Origin: Pomphorhynchus laevis
Taxonomy: Eukaryota > Acanthocephala > Palaeacanthocephala > Echinorhynchida > Pomphorhynchidae
Length of the DNA: 64,000 nt
NCBI GenBank assembly: GCA_012934845.2
Contig: WNNJ02003268.1
Coordinates: 97,546-161,545, forward strand
Reading direction: 5' to 3'
Of this stretch, positions 45,034-55,225 are shown piece after piece. Under the pieces are notes generated by a model. That model was not told the DNA's origin. It did not search any database and was given only the letters and a program-made list of their open reading frames with translations. Numbering within the stretch: position 1 is the first letter of the stretch; every line of letters begins with the position of its first letter. The position numbers were made by a program, and so were the translations under genes.

Positions 45034-46585
45034 ATTTGTAACTATTTTATTCCTGTCATATCCGCTTTCCAAATTATTCAACGTTTCTCTCAATACGTCG
45101 ATAATTCCAAATGATTGGAAATCGGCGATTGTGGTACCACTTCCGAAAACGAAAAATGCTTGCGATGTTAGTGATTTTAGGCCCATAAGTTTAACATCTA
45201 CTGTAAGTAAGGTACTTGAGAGAATTGTTCACAAAAGATTAATAAATGTATTGGGTTCAATAAACTATTTGAGCGACTCTCAACACGGTTTTCGGCATGG
45301 CCGCTCATGTCTAACGAATACTTTATGTGCTCGTGAACAATGGGCTGACGCAATTTCATGTGGATTGGTTGTCGATGTCGTCTATTTGGATTTCTCCAAG
45401 GCATTTGATCGCGTTCCACATGCTGAATTAATAAGTATTCTCGAATCTATTGGTGTAGATTACTATCTGACTCGTTGGATTGAGAACTTCTTGAGTGGTC
45501 GACAATTTTGTGTAAGAGTAGGTAATGCTTTTTCATCTAAACGCAGTGTTATACGTGGTGTACCTCAAGGAACGGTTCTCGGGCCATTATTATTTTGCAT
45601 TTTTATCAACGAGTTGTTGAGATCGCTTAATGTACCACACTTAGCCTATGCTGACGATTTGAAGTTATGGAATGTGATCTCGACTGAACGAGACTGTTTG
45701 TCATTGCAGCGTGACCTGGATTTAGTGTATGAATGGAGTCTTACTACAGGAGTATCATTAAACCTGGAAAAGTGTAAGAATATGAGATTGGGTCGTGGAC
45801 GCAAAGGATGTCATACCTACTTCATTGGTGTAAAAGAACTTGAGATAGTTTCGACTCATCGTGATCTTGGTATTTTGATCGATTCATCTTTAAAGACACG
45901 ACATCATTACAACATTCAATTAGGCAAAGCTAGAAAAATGATGCACACTATCAAAAATTGCTTTCTGAAAATAAATCCATCGTCGTTCAGGGTGCTGTTT
46001 AACTCGTTATTGAGACCAATACTTGAGTATTGCTCTCCATCTTGCTTCCCATGTACACGGACTGAACTGAATGCTGTCGATGGAGTTCTTCGCCGTATTA
46101 CCCGTTTATGTCCAGACTGTAAGTATTTACCTTATCGTGAGAGACTTAAAGTGATTGGCATATTTGACATGAAGGTGAGGTTAATGTTTATCGACTTGGT
46201 TGCAACGTGGAAATTATTGCACAAATTTGATGGATATCCTCGAAATATTATGGTGTGTCGTAATAATAGATCCAGGCGACATCATTCGATGACAATTTTT
46301 AAACAGCATACTGGGAAACTATCGCCTGTCACAAGATTGTCAAGACGTGTAGTTAACGTGTGGAATAGTCTTCCTGAATACGTTGTTGCCTCCACAACGC
46401 TGACTTTATTTAAGAAGCGATTGCGAATATGTCTGGAACAGATCGATAATATGGAGAAGCTATCGTATCCCTGATTTTCTTAACTCTATCAATTCTACAT
46501 TTTGTTTAATTTTTATTTTATTTTTTCGTGAGCAGACTGAACAGCCATATATGCTTTGTCTTGTATGTTATAATAATAATTTGTA
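45034..46585 (+). mobile_element. CR1-like LINE copy 4, 5'-truncated insertion in PLE-B
   Basis: The insert 45041-46578 lies between two copies of atttgta (45034-45040 and 46579-46585), the likely target duplication. PLE-B coding (ILRIVTIC before, SDIGFLQNHL after) is interrupted exactly here. The insert begins inside the RT fingers, as expected for 5' truncation, and ends in a short aat-rich tail (ttataataataa). Confidence 0.8.
45131..46474 (+). CDS. CR1-like reverse transcriptase, open C-terminal two thirds
   Basis: 447 codons from the first ATG; the frame is open upstream to the insertion edge at 45041 (TILFLSYPLSKLFNVSLNTS). RT motifs: SDFRPISLTSTVSKVLERIV, QHGFRHGRSCLTNTL, motif A VVDVVYLDFSKAFDRVPHAE, motif B GVPQGTVLGPLLFCIFINEL, catalytic LAYADDLKLWN, then HRDLGILIDSSLKTR, RPILEYCSPSCFP and the terminal RRVVNVWNSLPEYVVASTTL. 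All RT catalytic residues are present and there are no stops. It is the best preserved LINE RT in the window and probably the youngest CR1-like insertion. Without its 5' part and endonuclease it is not expected to be active. Confidence 0.85.
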   Translation: MVPLPKTKNACDVSDFRPISLTSTVSKVLERIVHKRLINVLGSINYLSDSQHGFRHGRSCLTNTLCAREQWADAISCGLVVDVVYLDFSKAFDRVPHAELISILESIGVDYYLTRWIENFLSGRQFCVRVGNAFSSKRSVIRGVPQGTVLGPLLFCIFINELLRSLNVPHLAYADDLKLWNVISTERDCLSLQRDLDLVYEWSLTTGVSLNLEKCKNMRLGRGRKGCHTYFIGVKELEIVSTHRDLGILIDSSLKTRHHYNIQLGKARKMMHTIKNCFLKINPSSFRVLFNSLLRPILEYCSPSCFPCTRTELNAVDGVLRRITRLCPDCKYLPYRERLKVIGIFDMKVRLMFIDLVATWKLLHKFDGYPRNIMVCRNNRSRRHHSMTIFKQHTGKLSPVTRLSRRVVNVWNSLPEYVVASTTLTLFKKRLRICLEQIDNMEKLSYP

Positions 46586-47095
46586 GCGATATTGGATTTC
46601 TTCAAAATCATTTAAATAATTTAATCGATACATATTTTAAACTAGGTTACTATAAAAATACCATCAAACAAAAAATAGTAAAATATATGCATCAGCACAA
46701 TAATATTAAAAATAAATTTGAAATCATTAGCGGAAAATTTTTATGGATGGATAACAAAAAAATTTACTTGGTATTATAATGAGATACTAGATAATCAAAT
46801 TTCACAAGAGAAAATACGTCCTTAACACGTATTTGGCCCCGATGCTGTGTTTGGTAGAGAAGTTAGGGGTCGAAACCTGATAGCATTGCACTTCCTCCTT
46901 ATGACCTCTAATCCTTATTCTGATACAACGTTTGCTATTTATTAGTCAATTCATAAAAATTGAATTTTATTTTAAATTTCAATTTTTTATTTTAAATTTT
47001 GATTTAGCATTATTATGTTTTGTTTATTTTATTATTATATTAAATACGTAGACTCAAAATCTTAAAAACCTATAAAATCTTAAATAATTTGTAGA
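46586..47095 (+). repeat. PLE-B RT end and 3' tail
   Basis: DIGFLQNHLNNLIDTYFKLG through KFLWMDNK, then the GC-richer block (cgatgctgtgtttggtagag ... aacctgatagcattgcac), then tgacctctaatccttattct and the AT-rich end with aaatacgtagactc at about 47042-47056. Confidence 0.75.
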
Positions 47096-47241
47096 CTCAT
47101 TGATTTCTAGCGGATACAAAGCCAACAATAAACGAGAAAATAACATGTATCGTTCGCTCGGTTTAAACGCAAGCCAAGAATTCATGGTGATGAAGAAAAA
47201 TAGAATTTTAAATAGTTGATACTGATCCATTATTTATAAAT

Positions 47242-47390
47242 AATTATTGAAGCTGGATCAAACAAAAGAAAAAATTAGTTTTGATATTTCGCCAACTACT
47301 GTTAGTATCTTCTAAAGGTGCTAACAGAAGTTAGCGAAATATCAAAAATAATTTCGGCTTTCCTTTGATCCAGCTCCAATAATTATTTAA
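47242..47390. repeat. Foldback of PLE terminal repeat with hammerhead-like cores
   Basis: Imperfect inverted repeat with arms of about 73 bp, each ending outward in gctggatcaaa. The plus arm centre reads ctaaagg, tgctaac-agaa-gttagc, gaaa, tatc (47312-47343). The minus arm reads agaaga, tactaac-agta-gttggc, gaaa, tatc (47281-47313). The same sequence recurs at 53440-53520 and 53985-54060. Confidence 0.75.
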
Positions 47391-47542
47391 AAATCGAATT
47401 AATAATATTATAAAATATATGTATATATTATTCACAGCAAGTCATAGGCTTAAGACTTTTTAGACAGATCAGAAGAAAGAGAAGATAAAATTAATAAAAA
47501 AAATCATTCTCATTGATACCTAAATAAGCGCAATCTGTTATT
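47391..47542. other. Spacer before the LTR element
   Basis: AT-rich; nothing recognised. Confidence 0.4.
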
Positions 47543-47547
47543 CTGAT

Positions 47548-47637
47548 TGTTAAGATCCAAAGTGAGGCTAAAGTAGCTTTATTGAAAACATCTACAAAAC
47601 AAATAACATTAAAACACAAGTTAGTTAATTCACGACA
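47548..47637 (-). repeat. LTR (3' side of the element)
   Basis: 90 bp, identical by eye to 51328-51417. Confidence 0.9.
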
Positions 47638-50169
47638 TTCTCCTCCGCCAAACATAATCTCGTAGATACGCGGGAGTAACTTTATTTCGCACGGGTCTTT
47701 CGTTGCTCTGCAGAATTTCATTTCCTTTCTCGTCGGATATTTTGAAAGTATCGTTCAAAGTATCGTCGTCCGTACTCACAGTTTTATCGTCGCTGTAGCT
47801 GGTATCAGGGTTATAGCTGCTTTCAATATCATCTTTAGTAGTAGTTGTAAGTTGTGATGTATCGTTCGTACATTCATGATCTTCTATCATTAGATTTTGG
47901 CAGCTATCTCCACCTGACAACCGTTGTCCGATATCGAAACTGGGAGCCACGTCCCTTAAAGAAACCGCACCTTGTCGTTGATTAGGATATTCGATGATAG
48001 CGTATTTGTTGTTAGCAGTCACAAGTTTAGCTGGACAACCTATTGGTTCATATTTCGATTCACGTCTATGATTCCGGACAAGTACAGATGCACCATCGGT
48101 CATCCATTTTGGAAACGTTTTGCCTTCATTACTCTTTCTGGGGTAAGAAAATATCCGTTCGTGAGGTGTGTAGTTGGTTGAAGTACATAAAAGACTCCTT
48201 ATGCTATTGAGTGCTCTTGGTAATATTATTTGCCACTGATGAATAGACATTCGTTCACTTCGTAACGTGGTAGTTATAGCTGTCCAAATTGTTGAATTGT
48301 ATCGTTCGCATTGCCCGTTACCTTTTGGGGTGTACGGTGTTGTGGAACTTCTAGCGATTCCTCTCTCACTGAGAAATTGTCTGACATCCGATGACAGAAA
48401 CGACGTACCTCTATCCAAATGAATATATTCTGGACAACCAAAAATAGCAAATATTTCGTCCAAACAATGACACACAGTTTTAGCAGACATATCGGGGCAC
48501 GTGTAGGCAAAAGGAAACCGACTATACTCATCAATCACAACAAGGAGGAAACGGGATCTTGAATTACTCGGTAATGGTCCTTTGAAATCTATGCATAATC
48601 GCTCAAAAGGGTGGGTAGCTTTAATTACATGAGCCGTACAGGTATTTGAAAATCGAGGCTTAGAAAATTTACAAGCTTCACAACGTTCACAAATATTTTT
48701 CACATCATTTACTGAGAATGGAAGATTCCATGATCTGACATAATGAGTTAACCGTCGTACACCGGGGTGACATAATGATTCGTGAAGTTCTCGTAATCCT
48801 CTATCGAAATTGGAAGTAGCACATATTCTAGATAAGGTATCTGCTGGTCCATTCAAAGATCCCGGGCGGTAGAATATTTCAAAATCGTAATTGGCCAATT
48901 CTGCTTTCCAACGTTGTATTTTGTCGTTTTTTATCTTGCTTCCGTTTAGTTGATTGAATATAAAACTAACTGATCTTTGGTCTGTGATGATTTTAAAATG
49001 CCTTCCGATAAGAAAATGTCACCACTAAAGGGATTCCACTATGGCTAAAGCCTCTTTCTCGATTGCTGCCCATCTCTGCTCGCTTACAGAAAGTTTTCTT
49101 GAAAAAAACGCAATCGGACGACCGTCTCCGTTCAGTGTAGCCGCAATGCACGTTTCAGAAGCGTCTGTCTCGACTGTTAGCGCTTGAGCGTTATCGATGT
49201 GGTATAAAGAAGCACTCGCAATATCTGCTTTAAGCTTTTCAAATGACAGTTTTGATTCAGCGTTCATAGGGAATGAAGCGTTTCTCAAGAATTCAATCTT
49301 TTGTGAAAATTCTGGTATCCAAGACGAGTAGTAAGCAAAGAGTCCAATACTTCGTTGTAAGGATCTGACATCGTAGGGGGGAGTTCATGTAAAGCCTGCA
49401 ATCTGTCCGGATCTGGTTTCAGTACTCCTTGACAAATTAAGTAGCCGAGAAGCTTTATTTCTTTCTTGTTAAATTCACATTTAGTTGTATTCATTGTGAG
49501 CCCGCACTTGGTAGCGACACTGTTGAATTTGCCCAGATTTTCGTCGTGTTCTTGTTGGGTCATTCCGCAAATTGTAATGTTATCTAGATAGGCAAATGTA
49601 CTTTTTAATTCATTTGTTTCAATCATGTGATCCATACATCGCTGAAAGCATGACACTGCATTCTTCAAACCAAAGGGCAATCTCGCAAAGCAATATAATC
49701 TTCCATCTGCTTCAGAGGCAGTATATAGTCTATCGTCTGGATGTAGAGGAACTTGATGATAAGCTGACTGTAAGTCAATTGTAGAAAACCATTTGTATTT
49801 ACTAATTTCATACACAAGATCTTGTAAGTTTGGCAAAGGATAGGCATCCAGCAATGTATATTTATTTATCGTTTGTGAGTAATCAATAACAAGCCTGCGT
49901 TTATGTCTCTCCGAGCGCGTAACTACCACTTGAGCTCGCCATGGTAAAATACAAGGTTCGATAATCCCATCTGTCAATAACTTCTGAACCTCCGATCGAA
50001 TAAAATCACGATCGGCTGGATTATACCGGCGAGACCTCGTTGCAATAGGAATGCAATGTTCATTTAGATGTGAAAATGGTCGAACTGGCTTGAAATCTAT
50101 AGGTCGCAAAGCAGCAATTACCAATTCGTTTCTAGGACCATTCAATTTTAGTTTGAAACTTATGCTCAT
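47630..50169 (-). pseudogene. LTR element pol region: RT, RNase H, integrase (fossil)
   Basis: The RT part lies at 49285-50169, RNase H at 49025-49288, and the rest of RNase H plus integrase at 47630-48898. The integrase shows the H2C2 zinc domain (HESLCHPGVRRLTHYV ... CERCEACK) and a DDE-type core region. The region is split among about three frames. Confidence 0.85.
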
Positions 50170-51289
50170 TCATAAAATCCATCCCCAATATTGCTTCGGT
50201 ACATAAGTCGTCCAGAACATGAAATATAATGTTTTTATAAATTTGGGACTTGTAGATGATGGACGTAGTGACATGGCCTTTAGTTAAAGTCTTGAAGCGA
50301 TTAGTGGCCATTGTAATAGGCCGTATATCTCTGACGATAGGCAATTTTATCTTACTCACAATATCAGTTCGAATAAAACTATAACAACTCCCTGTGTCAA
50401 ACAAATACTCTACTCTGTTGCAAATGGATATTTGGTCTACAGCTTTTCGGTCAGACAGTATTGTAGAAATGCACGCAGAGTATTTATTACGACCGAATTG
50501 TGAAGATCGACACGCTCTTGCAAAATGTCCTTCCTTCTGACATTTATGGCAAATTGAATTTTTTGCCGGACAAGATTCTCGACTATGCTTTGATTGACTT
50601 CCACAAAAAAAGCACTTCCAATTACTTTTGATTGTTGCAACTACTCTATCATTCATTTGTGCCAGTTGATCTGCCGCCTCTTGCTTTCTGCTGTCGGAAA
50701 CATGAGCTAGTCGATAATAAGGTCCTTCGATTACCGTTGAACGTTTTTCCGCACTTTCCATAGCTTTTGCAATTTCAAAAGCGTCTGTTAGTGTTAAGGT
50801 ACAGTTTTCAAGTAAATGTTCTCTAATTTTCTTTGAGGAAATACCCGCTATGAACGCATTTAGAATTGCCTGATCTCGGTGATCTTGTGCCGATACTTCT
50901 TCGAACTTACATTCTGAGGCTAGTTGCTTTAAACTATTAGTGTAGTGTTGAATATCTTCTGCATCTTCTTGTCTCCTCGCGAATAGTATATATCGAGCAT
51001 AAATGACATTGGTCGGTCGCTCAAACATCGATCGAAGCGTCTTGATAGCTTCTGCATAATCAGACAGTTGTTGAATTGACTTGAAAATTTGAGGAGAAAC
51101 GTAATTACGCAGTAACGTTAATCGAATCTCACACGGAGCTCCGATGTGTTCGATAAACGCTTCGAATGTTGATAGCCAATGTTTCCAAATATCCGCTCCG
51201 TTTGGGTCTTCTGTGTCTATTGTAAGTTTACTTGGCTGCAGATATCGTGCATAATCAACGTTCGCCAATCCGTTTCCGACTGGGTCCAT
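50132..51289 (-). pseudogene. LTR element gag and protease region (fossil)
   Basis: One frame holds a capsid-like N-terminal half, then two zinc knuckles (CFFCGSQSKHSRESC and CHKCQKEGHFARAC) and a protease-like FDTGSCYSFI. The order gag, knuckles, protease is normal for the Mag branch. It overlaps the next pol frame by a few dozen bases. Confidence 0.85.
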
Positions 51290-51327
51290 CTTGACAACAA
51301 ATGCTCACACAAATGTTTTCAATAAAT

Positions 51328-51417
51328 TGTTAAGATCCAAAGTGAGGCTAAAGTAGCTTTATTGAAAACATCTACAAAACAAATAACATTAAAACACAAG
51401 TTAGTTAATTCACGACA
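51328..51417 (-). repeat. LTR (5' side of the element)
   Basis: 90 bp, identical by eye to 47548-47637. The gag start lies about 40 bp inward. Confidence 0.9.
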
Positions 51418-51422
51418 CTGAT

Positions 51423-51919
51423 CAATTATCCAATGTTGGCAACAAATCCCAACATTTTACTCTAGACCAAGCTCTCTCTTTTTCAGCACTGAATATGACA
51501 CGGAATTGCCACGAAGACTAGACAGGAATTCCATTGAAAAGACACAGTTATCATATATCAGTTATCATATCACACAGCTATCACAAAGCTAATAAGCCAG
51601 CAAACTAGCCCTGAGAACCGTACAAGATCTGGTACTATTGCTCTTGTCAATGCTCATCATCACACATTTGTTAACGATTACGTTGTTGTTCGAAATAAAA
51701 AAGCAGAGGTGAATATTCAAATAAAAAATAGTAAGCATTATTATCTACTTGTTTACTTGTTTAATAGATAATTTCCTTGTTTGCTTAATAGATAGCTGAA
51801 TAAAGCTAAGAAACTCATTTGTTTAATATCTATAATCAGCTCAATTTATTCAAATATTGTCGTGCTTTTTCGGGAATGGACAAGCTGCTTAAGCCAAAGT
51901 TATTTACCATTCTTCCTAA
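51423..51919. other. Stretch after the LTR element, unassigned
   Basis: No domain is recognised. It may be the continuation of the older LINE sequence into which the LTR element inserted. Confidence 0.35.
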
Positions 51920-52340
51920 TATACCAGTCAGAGATGGGATGGATACTCTGGAAACGACGATTTACTAAATTTGCTAGTGATCACGACTGCCAATTGGATG
52001 ATCATAATGTAAATTTACAATATCGCCAATGCGCTAGGTAAATACAAGGTCTAAGACAGAATTTGGCCCATATGTACACGTGGGCTTTAGAACCTGATGA
52101 ACAAGAAGTAGATTAACGGCTAGGAAATCATAAAATTGATTTTCAGTCCCATAACAGTTGCTGGATGCACACATTCAGCACAATCTATATTTGGAAGGTT
52201 ACGGTTATAAACAATGACCAATGAGGCTTTATTATACAATCTAAAAACAGATTTATGTTAGTATTTATCACAATCTTCCATCGTTACATAGTCTTCAAGA
52301 TACTTGGGCTTGTGTATTTCACGTGTAGGATAGCTTCGAT
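51920..52340 (-). pseudogene. LINE endonuclease fragment
   Basis: The minus strand reads NLPNIDCAECVHP and later GPNSVLDLVFT, then DIVNLHYDHPIGS. These match the 'GDFNLPNIDW ... LDLVFT ... PIG.SDH' landmarks of the LINE endonuclease (compare 34246-34500). There are several stops; no RT follows. Confidence 0.5.
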
Positions 52341-52375
52341 ACTGTTTGTTTCGATTTCAACAACCTGGACATCTG

Positions 52376-52423
52376 ATCAAGTCAATGTAAAATTTGTAAC
52401 AATAAATTTTACGTTGACTTGAT
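52376..52423. repeat. 20-bp hairpin
   Basis: atcaagtcaatgtaaaattt and aaattttacgttgacttgat pair except at one position, around the loop gtaacaat. It lies at the end of the LINE endonuclease debris and 285 bp before the tRNA gene. Confidence 0.75.
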
Positions 52424-52707
52424 TTGTTAAATTTTTAATAATATATTTTTAATTTATTAGAATCCACAGTAAAAGAAAGGTTCCCTCAAATGGACCTCTA
52501 CTGTCAAAAATTCATTATATTACAATAGGTCCAATGTTCTCACGATGCGAACGGTACATGATCAATATCGTTTGTCTCATAGTTTGATCTTTGACTAACA
52601 AATCAAATAATAAAAGGATAAATCTTTGTTTCCATAAACATATTTGTTACTTTTTTATATTTTTATATAATATAATGTTTGGTAATAATGCATAGGCTCA
52701 ACAGCCA

Positions 52708-52794
52708 CCCGGGGTAGCTCAGTTGGCAGAGCGGTGGACTGTAGAACGTTAAGTTGTAATCCATAGGTCGCTGGTTCAAATCCGGCTCCCGGGA
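52708..52794 (+). tRNA. tRNA-Tyr (anticodon GTA) with a 14-nt intron
   Basis: All arms fold: acceptor cccgggg/tcccggg (one G-U), D arm gctc/gagc, anticodon stem gtgga/tccat, T arm gctgg/ccggc with the loop ttcaaat, and discriminator A at 52794. The anticodon GTA is at 52741-52743. The intron 52745-52758 (14 nt) sits after position 37, the canonical site, as in most eukaryotic tRNA-Tyr genes. The A box (tagctcagttgg) and B box (ggttcaaatcc) are intact. No run of four T follows until about 52874, so the Pol III stop is not close. It carries G and C in an AT-rich region and looks functional. Confidence 0.93.
52745..52758 (+). other. tRNA-Tyr intron
   Basis: 14 nt between position 37 (G, 52744) and position 38 (A, 52759). 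Confidence 0.85.
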
Positions 52795-53439
52795 TAATCA
52801 CAAAAATATTGTTCGCATACATTTAAAATTTATGTCGTTCCGATTACGTAATATTGTCTTCATATATAAAAAGTTTTATTATGATATACTGACGAAAAAG
52901 GAATATTATAACGACTTTAATGAAATTAATTACTTTAGTTACCAATTTGGTCATGCACCTTGTAAGCTTTTCTCTTATTCTAGTAAATAGTTTATTGTAA
53001 TGCACTATTTATTGTGGATAATTCAAAAAATGCAGTGGATACAAATCTGACTTTATATTGATCTATTATTCTGATAACTATTTTCGTTCTCATGTTGTTA
53101 TTATAATGTACTTATGAAATAAGTTAATTTTAAATAGTTGATACTGATCGTTTATGATAATACAATTTGATATATAACATTTTTATATCAAATATTTTAC
53201 TAATTTATAGCAAAAATTTGAAACGATTTGATTGTAAATAAATTGGCAAGCACCGATTAGGTATTATTAAAATGATTTATTTTATAAAACATGTTTATAA
53301 AATATTGTATTTTTTATATGCTAATAAAATAAAATCAATCTGCCTGTTTTAAAATATTAATTTTTGCAATTATTCGAACTTTTAGATAAAATACCGATTA
53401 AATCTACGAATTCAATATTTTCATAAGCCAGATTAAGAT
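52795..53439. other. AT-rich stretch, nothing recognised
   Basis: No coding or repeat signal before the PLE repeat at 53440. Confidence 0.45.
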
Positions 53440-53773
53440 AAATAAGTATTAGAGCTGAATCAAAGGAAAGTAGAAATTGTTTTTGATATTTCACTAACTT
53501 CTGTTAGCATCTTAAGAAAATTACAATGTTTTTTAAAATGTACGTGCTTATATAAAAAAGTTCAAACGATCGCCGTCATTTGCTTTTGGGAAGGTACTGA
53601 TGTTATTAGCGATAACCAGCTGCTTTCACTGTTGTTTGAATTTTTAACAGCATTTACAACATCTTTACAAAAATATTTAACGTTATGTCAAATTTATTAT
53701 TCGACATAACCATATTGGAGTTTTTATGAATGTAATAAGCCTCAAGAATTTTTATATTTAAACAATTGGTTTC

Positions 53774-53959
53774 TTAATTGTGATCTAAATTTAAACTATG
53801 GTTTACAATAGCGCTACTTAGGACCTTTTTGAGTGTGTATTTGTGTTGTAATAATTTAGTCTCTAAAGGTTGGCCTGATTGACCCACATGTACTTTATCG
53901 CATTCTAAACAAGAAATTTTATAAACAACTCCATCATTAATAAGTAATTTTACCATCAA
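53774..53959 (-). pseudogene. GIY-YIG endonuclease domain of a Penelope-like element
   Basis: Reads GVVYKISCLECDKVHVGQSG, then QPLETKLLQHKYTLKK and IVNHSLNLDHN. This matches the Penelope GIY-YIG pattern 'G(I/V)YKI.C..C...Y(I/V)GQT...L..R..EH', with H in place of the Tyr before VGQ and K in place of the usual Arg. A continuation in the next frame reads ETNCLNIKILEAYYIHKN. The domain nicks DNA to prime reverse transcription in this superfamily. Confidence 0.8.
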
Positions 53960-54018
53960 AAAATTACTGTAATTTTCAGTAATTTTCTGAAGATGCTAAC
54001 AGAAGTTAGCACAATATC
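53960..54018 (+). ncRNA. Hammerhead-ribozyme-like motif at PLE terminal repeat
   Basis: A 10-bp stem aaaattactg/cagtaatttt (53960-53969 and 53977-53986) is followed directly by the core heptamer ctgaaga (53987-53993), a stem-loop tgctaac-agaa-gttagc (53994-54010), and acaa-tatc where other copies have gaaa-tatc. The layout stem I, CUGANGA, stem II, GAAA is that of a hammerhead. A fitting cleavage triplet before stem I is not clear, and this copy deviates at GAAA, so it is a decayed or partial motif. Confidence 0.45.
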
Positions 54019-55106
54019 AAACAAATCCTCTTTTCTTTGATCCAGTTCCAATAATTATCAAGGAATTTAATTATAATGACTTAAATATAAACACAACATA
54101 TGAATGTAAGTTTAGAAGCAATTATTACAAATCACTATTCTACAATGGATAAAAAGGGTATAAAAATTGAATCAGATAATAAAACTATACCTATATTATA
54201 TTAAAATCCAAAATTACATAAAAATCCAATAAAACCTAGGTTCATATGTAGTGCGTTTTAATGTACATTAAAACCACTTTCTGTTCATATGAATAAAATA
54301 CTTAAAGTAATTAAAGCACACTTTAAAAAATATTGCAAAGTAATCGAAATTAATACTGGTATAAAACACTATTTCAGTATTAAAACAAAGGATTTATTTT
54401 AACGTGGCAAATGCGTGCCAGCGCATGCTTACATGACCACAACAAAACAAGACTGTGAATCAGGTGTCGAGAAGGTGTGAACGGAGGAGGTGTTTGAATG
54501 TGATAAAGGAAAGGGTGTGGCGGACGTCGAGAGGGAGTTGATTCCAGGCGAGTGAGGCGGCGATGAGGAAGGATCAAAGACCGTAGTTGTTGGAGTAATT
54601 AGGAACGTGGAGTAAGAATATGACAGGAACGAAGCGATAGCGAGGTGGGGCGAGTATCGTCTAAGAAAGGAAGGTTGATGAACGATGGGGAGCCGACAGC
54701 GATGAGACGAAAAGTAACGAGAAGAAGGCGGAGTTTGATGCGGATGTGGATGGTGGGCCAGGAGAGTTGGGCAAAATATGTGGATGTGTGGTCGATGCGA
54801 CGGAGACGAAATAGCACTCGAACGGCGGTGTTGATTATTCGTTGTAGGGGTAGGATGATGGATTTTGGAGAATTGGCGAAAATGCTAAGGCAGTAATCGA
54901 TTTTAGGGAAAAGAAACGATTAAAGAAGAGACATACAAGAACGGAAGTCGATAAGGGGGCGGATACGGCGGATGTCACGGAGAATTAAGTTAGATGAGCG
55001 GACCTTGTCACGGACGAAGGGTTTAAGGGAAAGGTGATCATCGAAATGGAAGCCTAAGAAAGTGAGATTGTAAACTATGGGGATGATCGATGAGACAAAA
55101 TATACT

Positions 55107-55225
55107 GTGGAAGGAGATATCCTTCCACTATGGATGAGAACAATTGTCTATAGATGAGAACACTGAGTTAATTAGAGCTTACCGCTCTGATTACTCGACA
55201 ATGTCGAGTAATTAGAGCGGTAAGC
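55107..55225. repeat. Hairpin scar at the RT-core deletion, copy 2
   Basis: Same two hairpins as in copy 1: 55107-55128 (9-bp stem) and 55177-55225 (23-bp stem, one mismatch, loop aat). Confidence 0.85.

Larger units (their letters stand above)
42910..47095 (+). mobile_element. PLE-B copy with two LINE insertions
   Basis: PLE-B pieces in order: the N-terminal region 42983-43189, with ETECDCKSLSFDKINEHICT and LRKLLSKGYKY, typical of the segment before a Penelope RT; an interior 44334-45040, decayed but with cagacaataaaactatacct matching about 54172 and the RT thumb near 44940-45030; and the RT end plus 3' tail 46586-47095 (DIGFLQNHLNNLIDTYFKLG, KFLWMDNK, then the tgatgacctctaatccttat block). 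The two gaps are an RLE-type LINE (43190-44318) and a CR1-like LINE (45041-46578), both younger. Removing them in thought puts the PLE-B parts in the order seen at 2496-3563. Confidence 0.8.
47543..51422 (-). mobile_element. LTR retrotransposon, Ty3/gypsy order (Mag-like), fossil copy
   Basis: Identical 90-bp LTRs lie at 47548-47637 and 51328-51417 (minus-strand ends TG...CA). The 5-bp target duplication ctgat flanks them (47543-47547 and 51418-51422). A purine-rich tract (minus ggcggaggagaa, 47638-47649) abuts the 3' LTR. Internal parts on the minus strand, in order, are gag with two zinc knuckles, protease, reverse transcriptase, RNase H and integrase, the Ty3/gypsy order. Very short LTRs and paired knuckles suit the Mag branch. 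Pol is split into about three frames, so it carries about two or three breaks and is not whole. Identical LTRs mean a recent insertion. Confidence 0.9.
53440..54060 (-). mobile_element. PLE endonuclease fragment between inverted terminal repeats
   Basis: A GIY-YIG piece on the minus strand is flanked by the terminal-repeat motif in opposite orientations: 53440-53520 (minus sense) and 53985-54060 (plus sense). The motif is the one folded back on itself at 47242-47390. Inverted partial terminal repeats are a known PLE arrangement. The RT of this family is not present here. Confidence 0.75.

Noticed and set aside
54376-54390. Target duplication for L2-like copy 2 (attaaaacaaag against cttgttttaa at 58050)
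   Set aside because: The two strings are inverted relative to each other, not direct, so they cannot be a target duplication.
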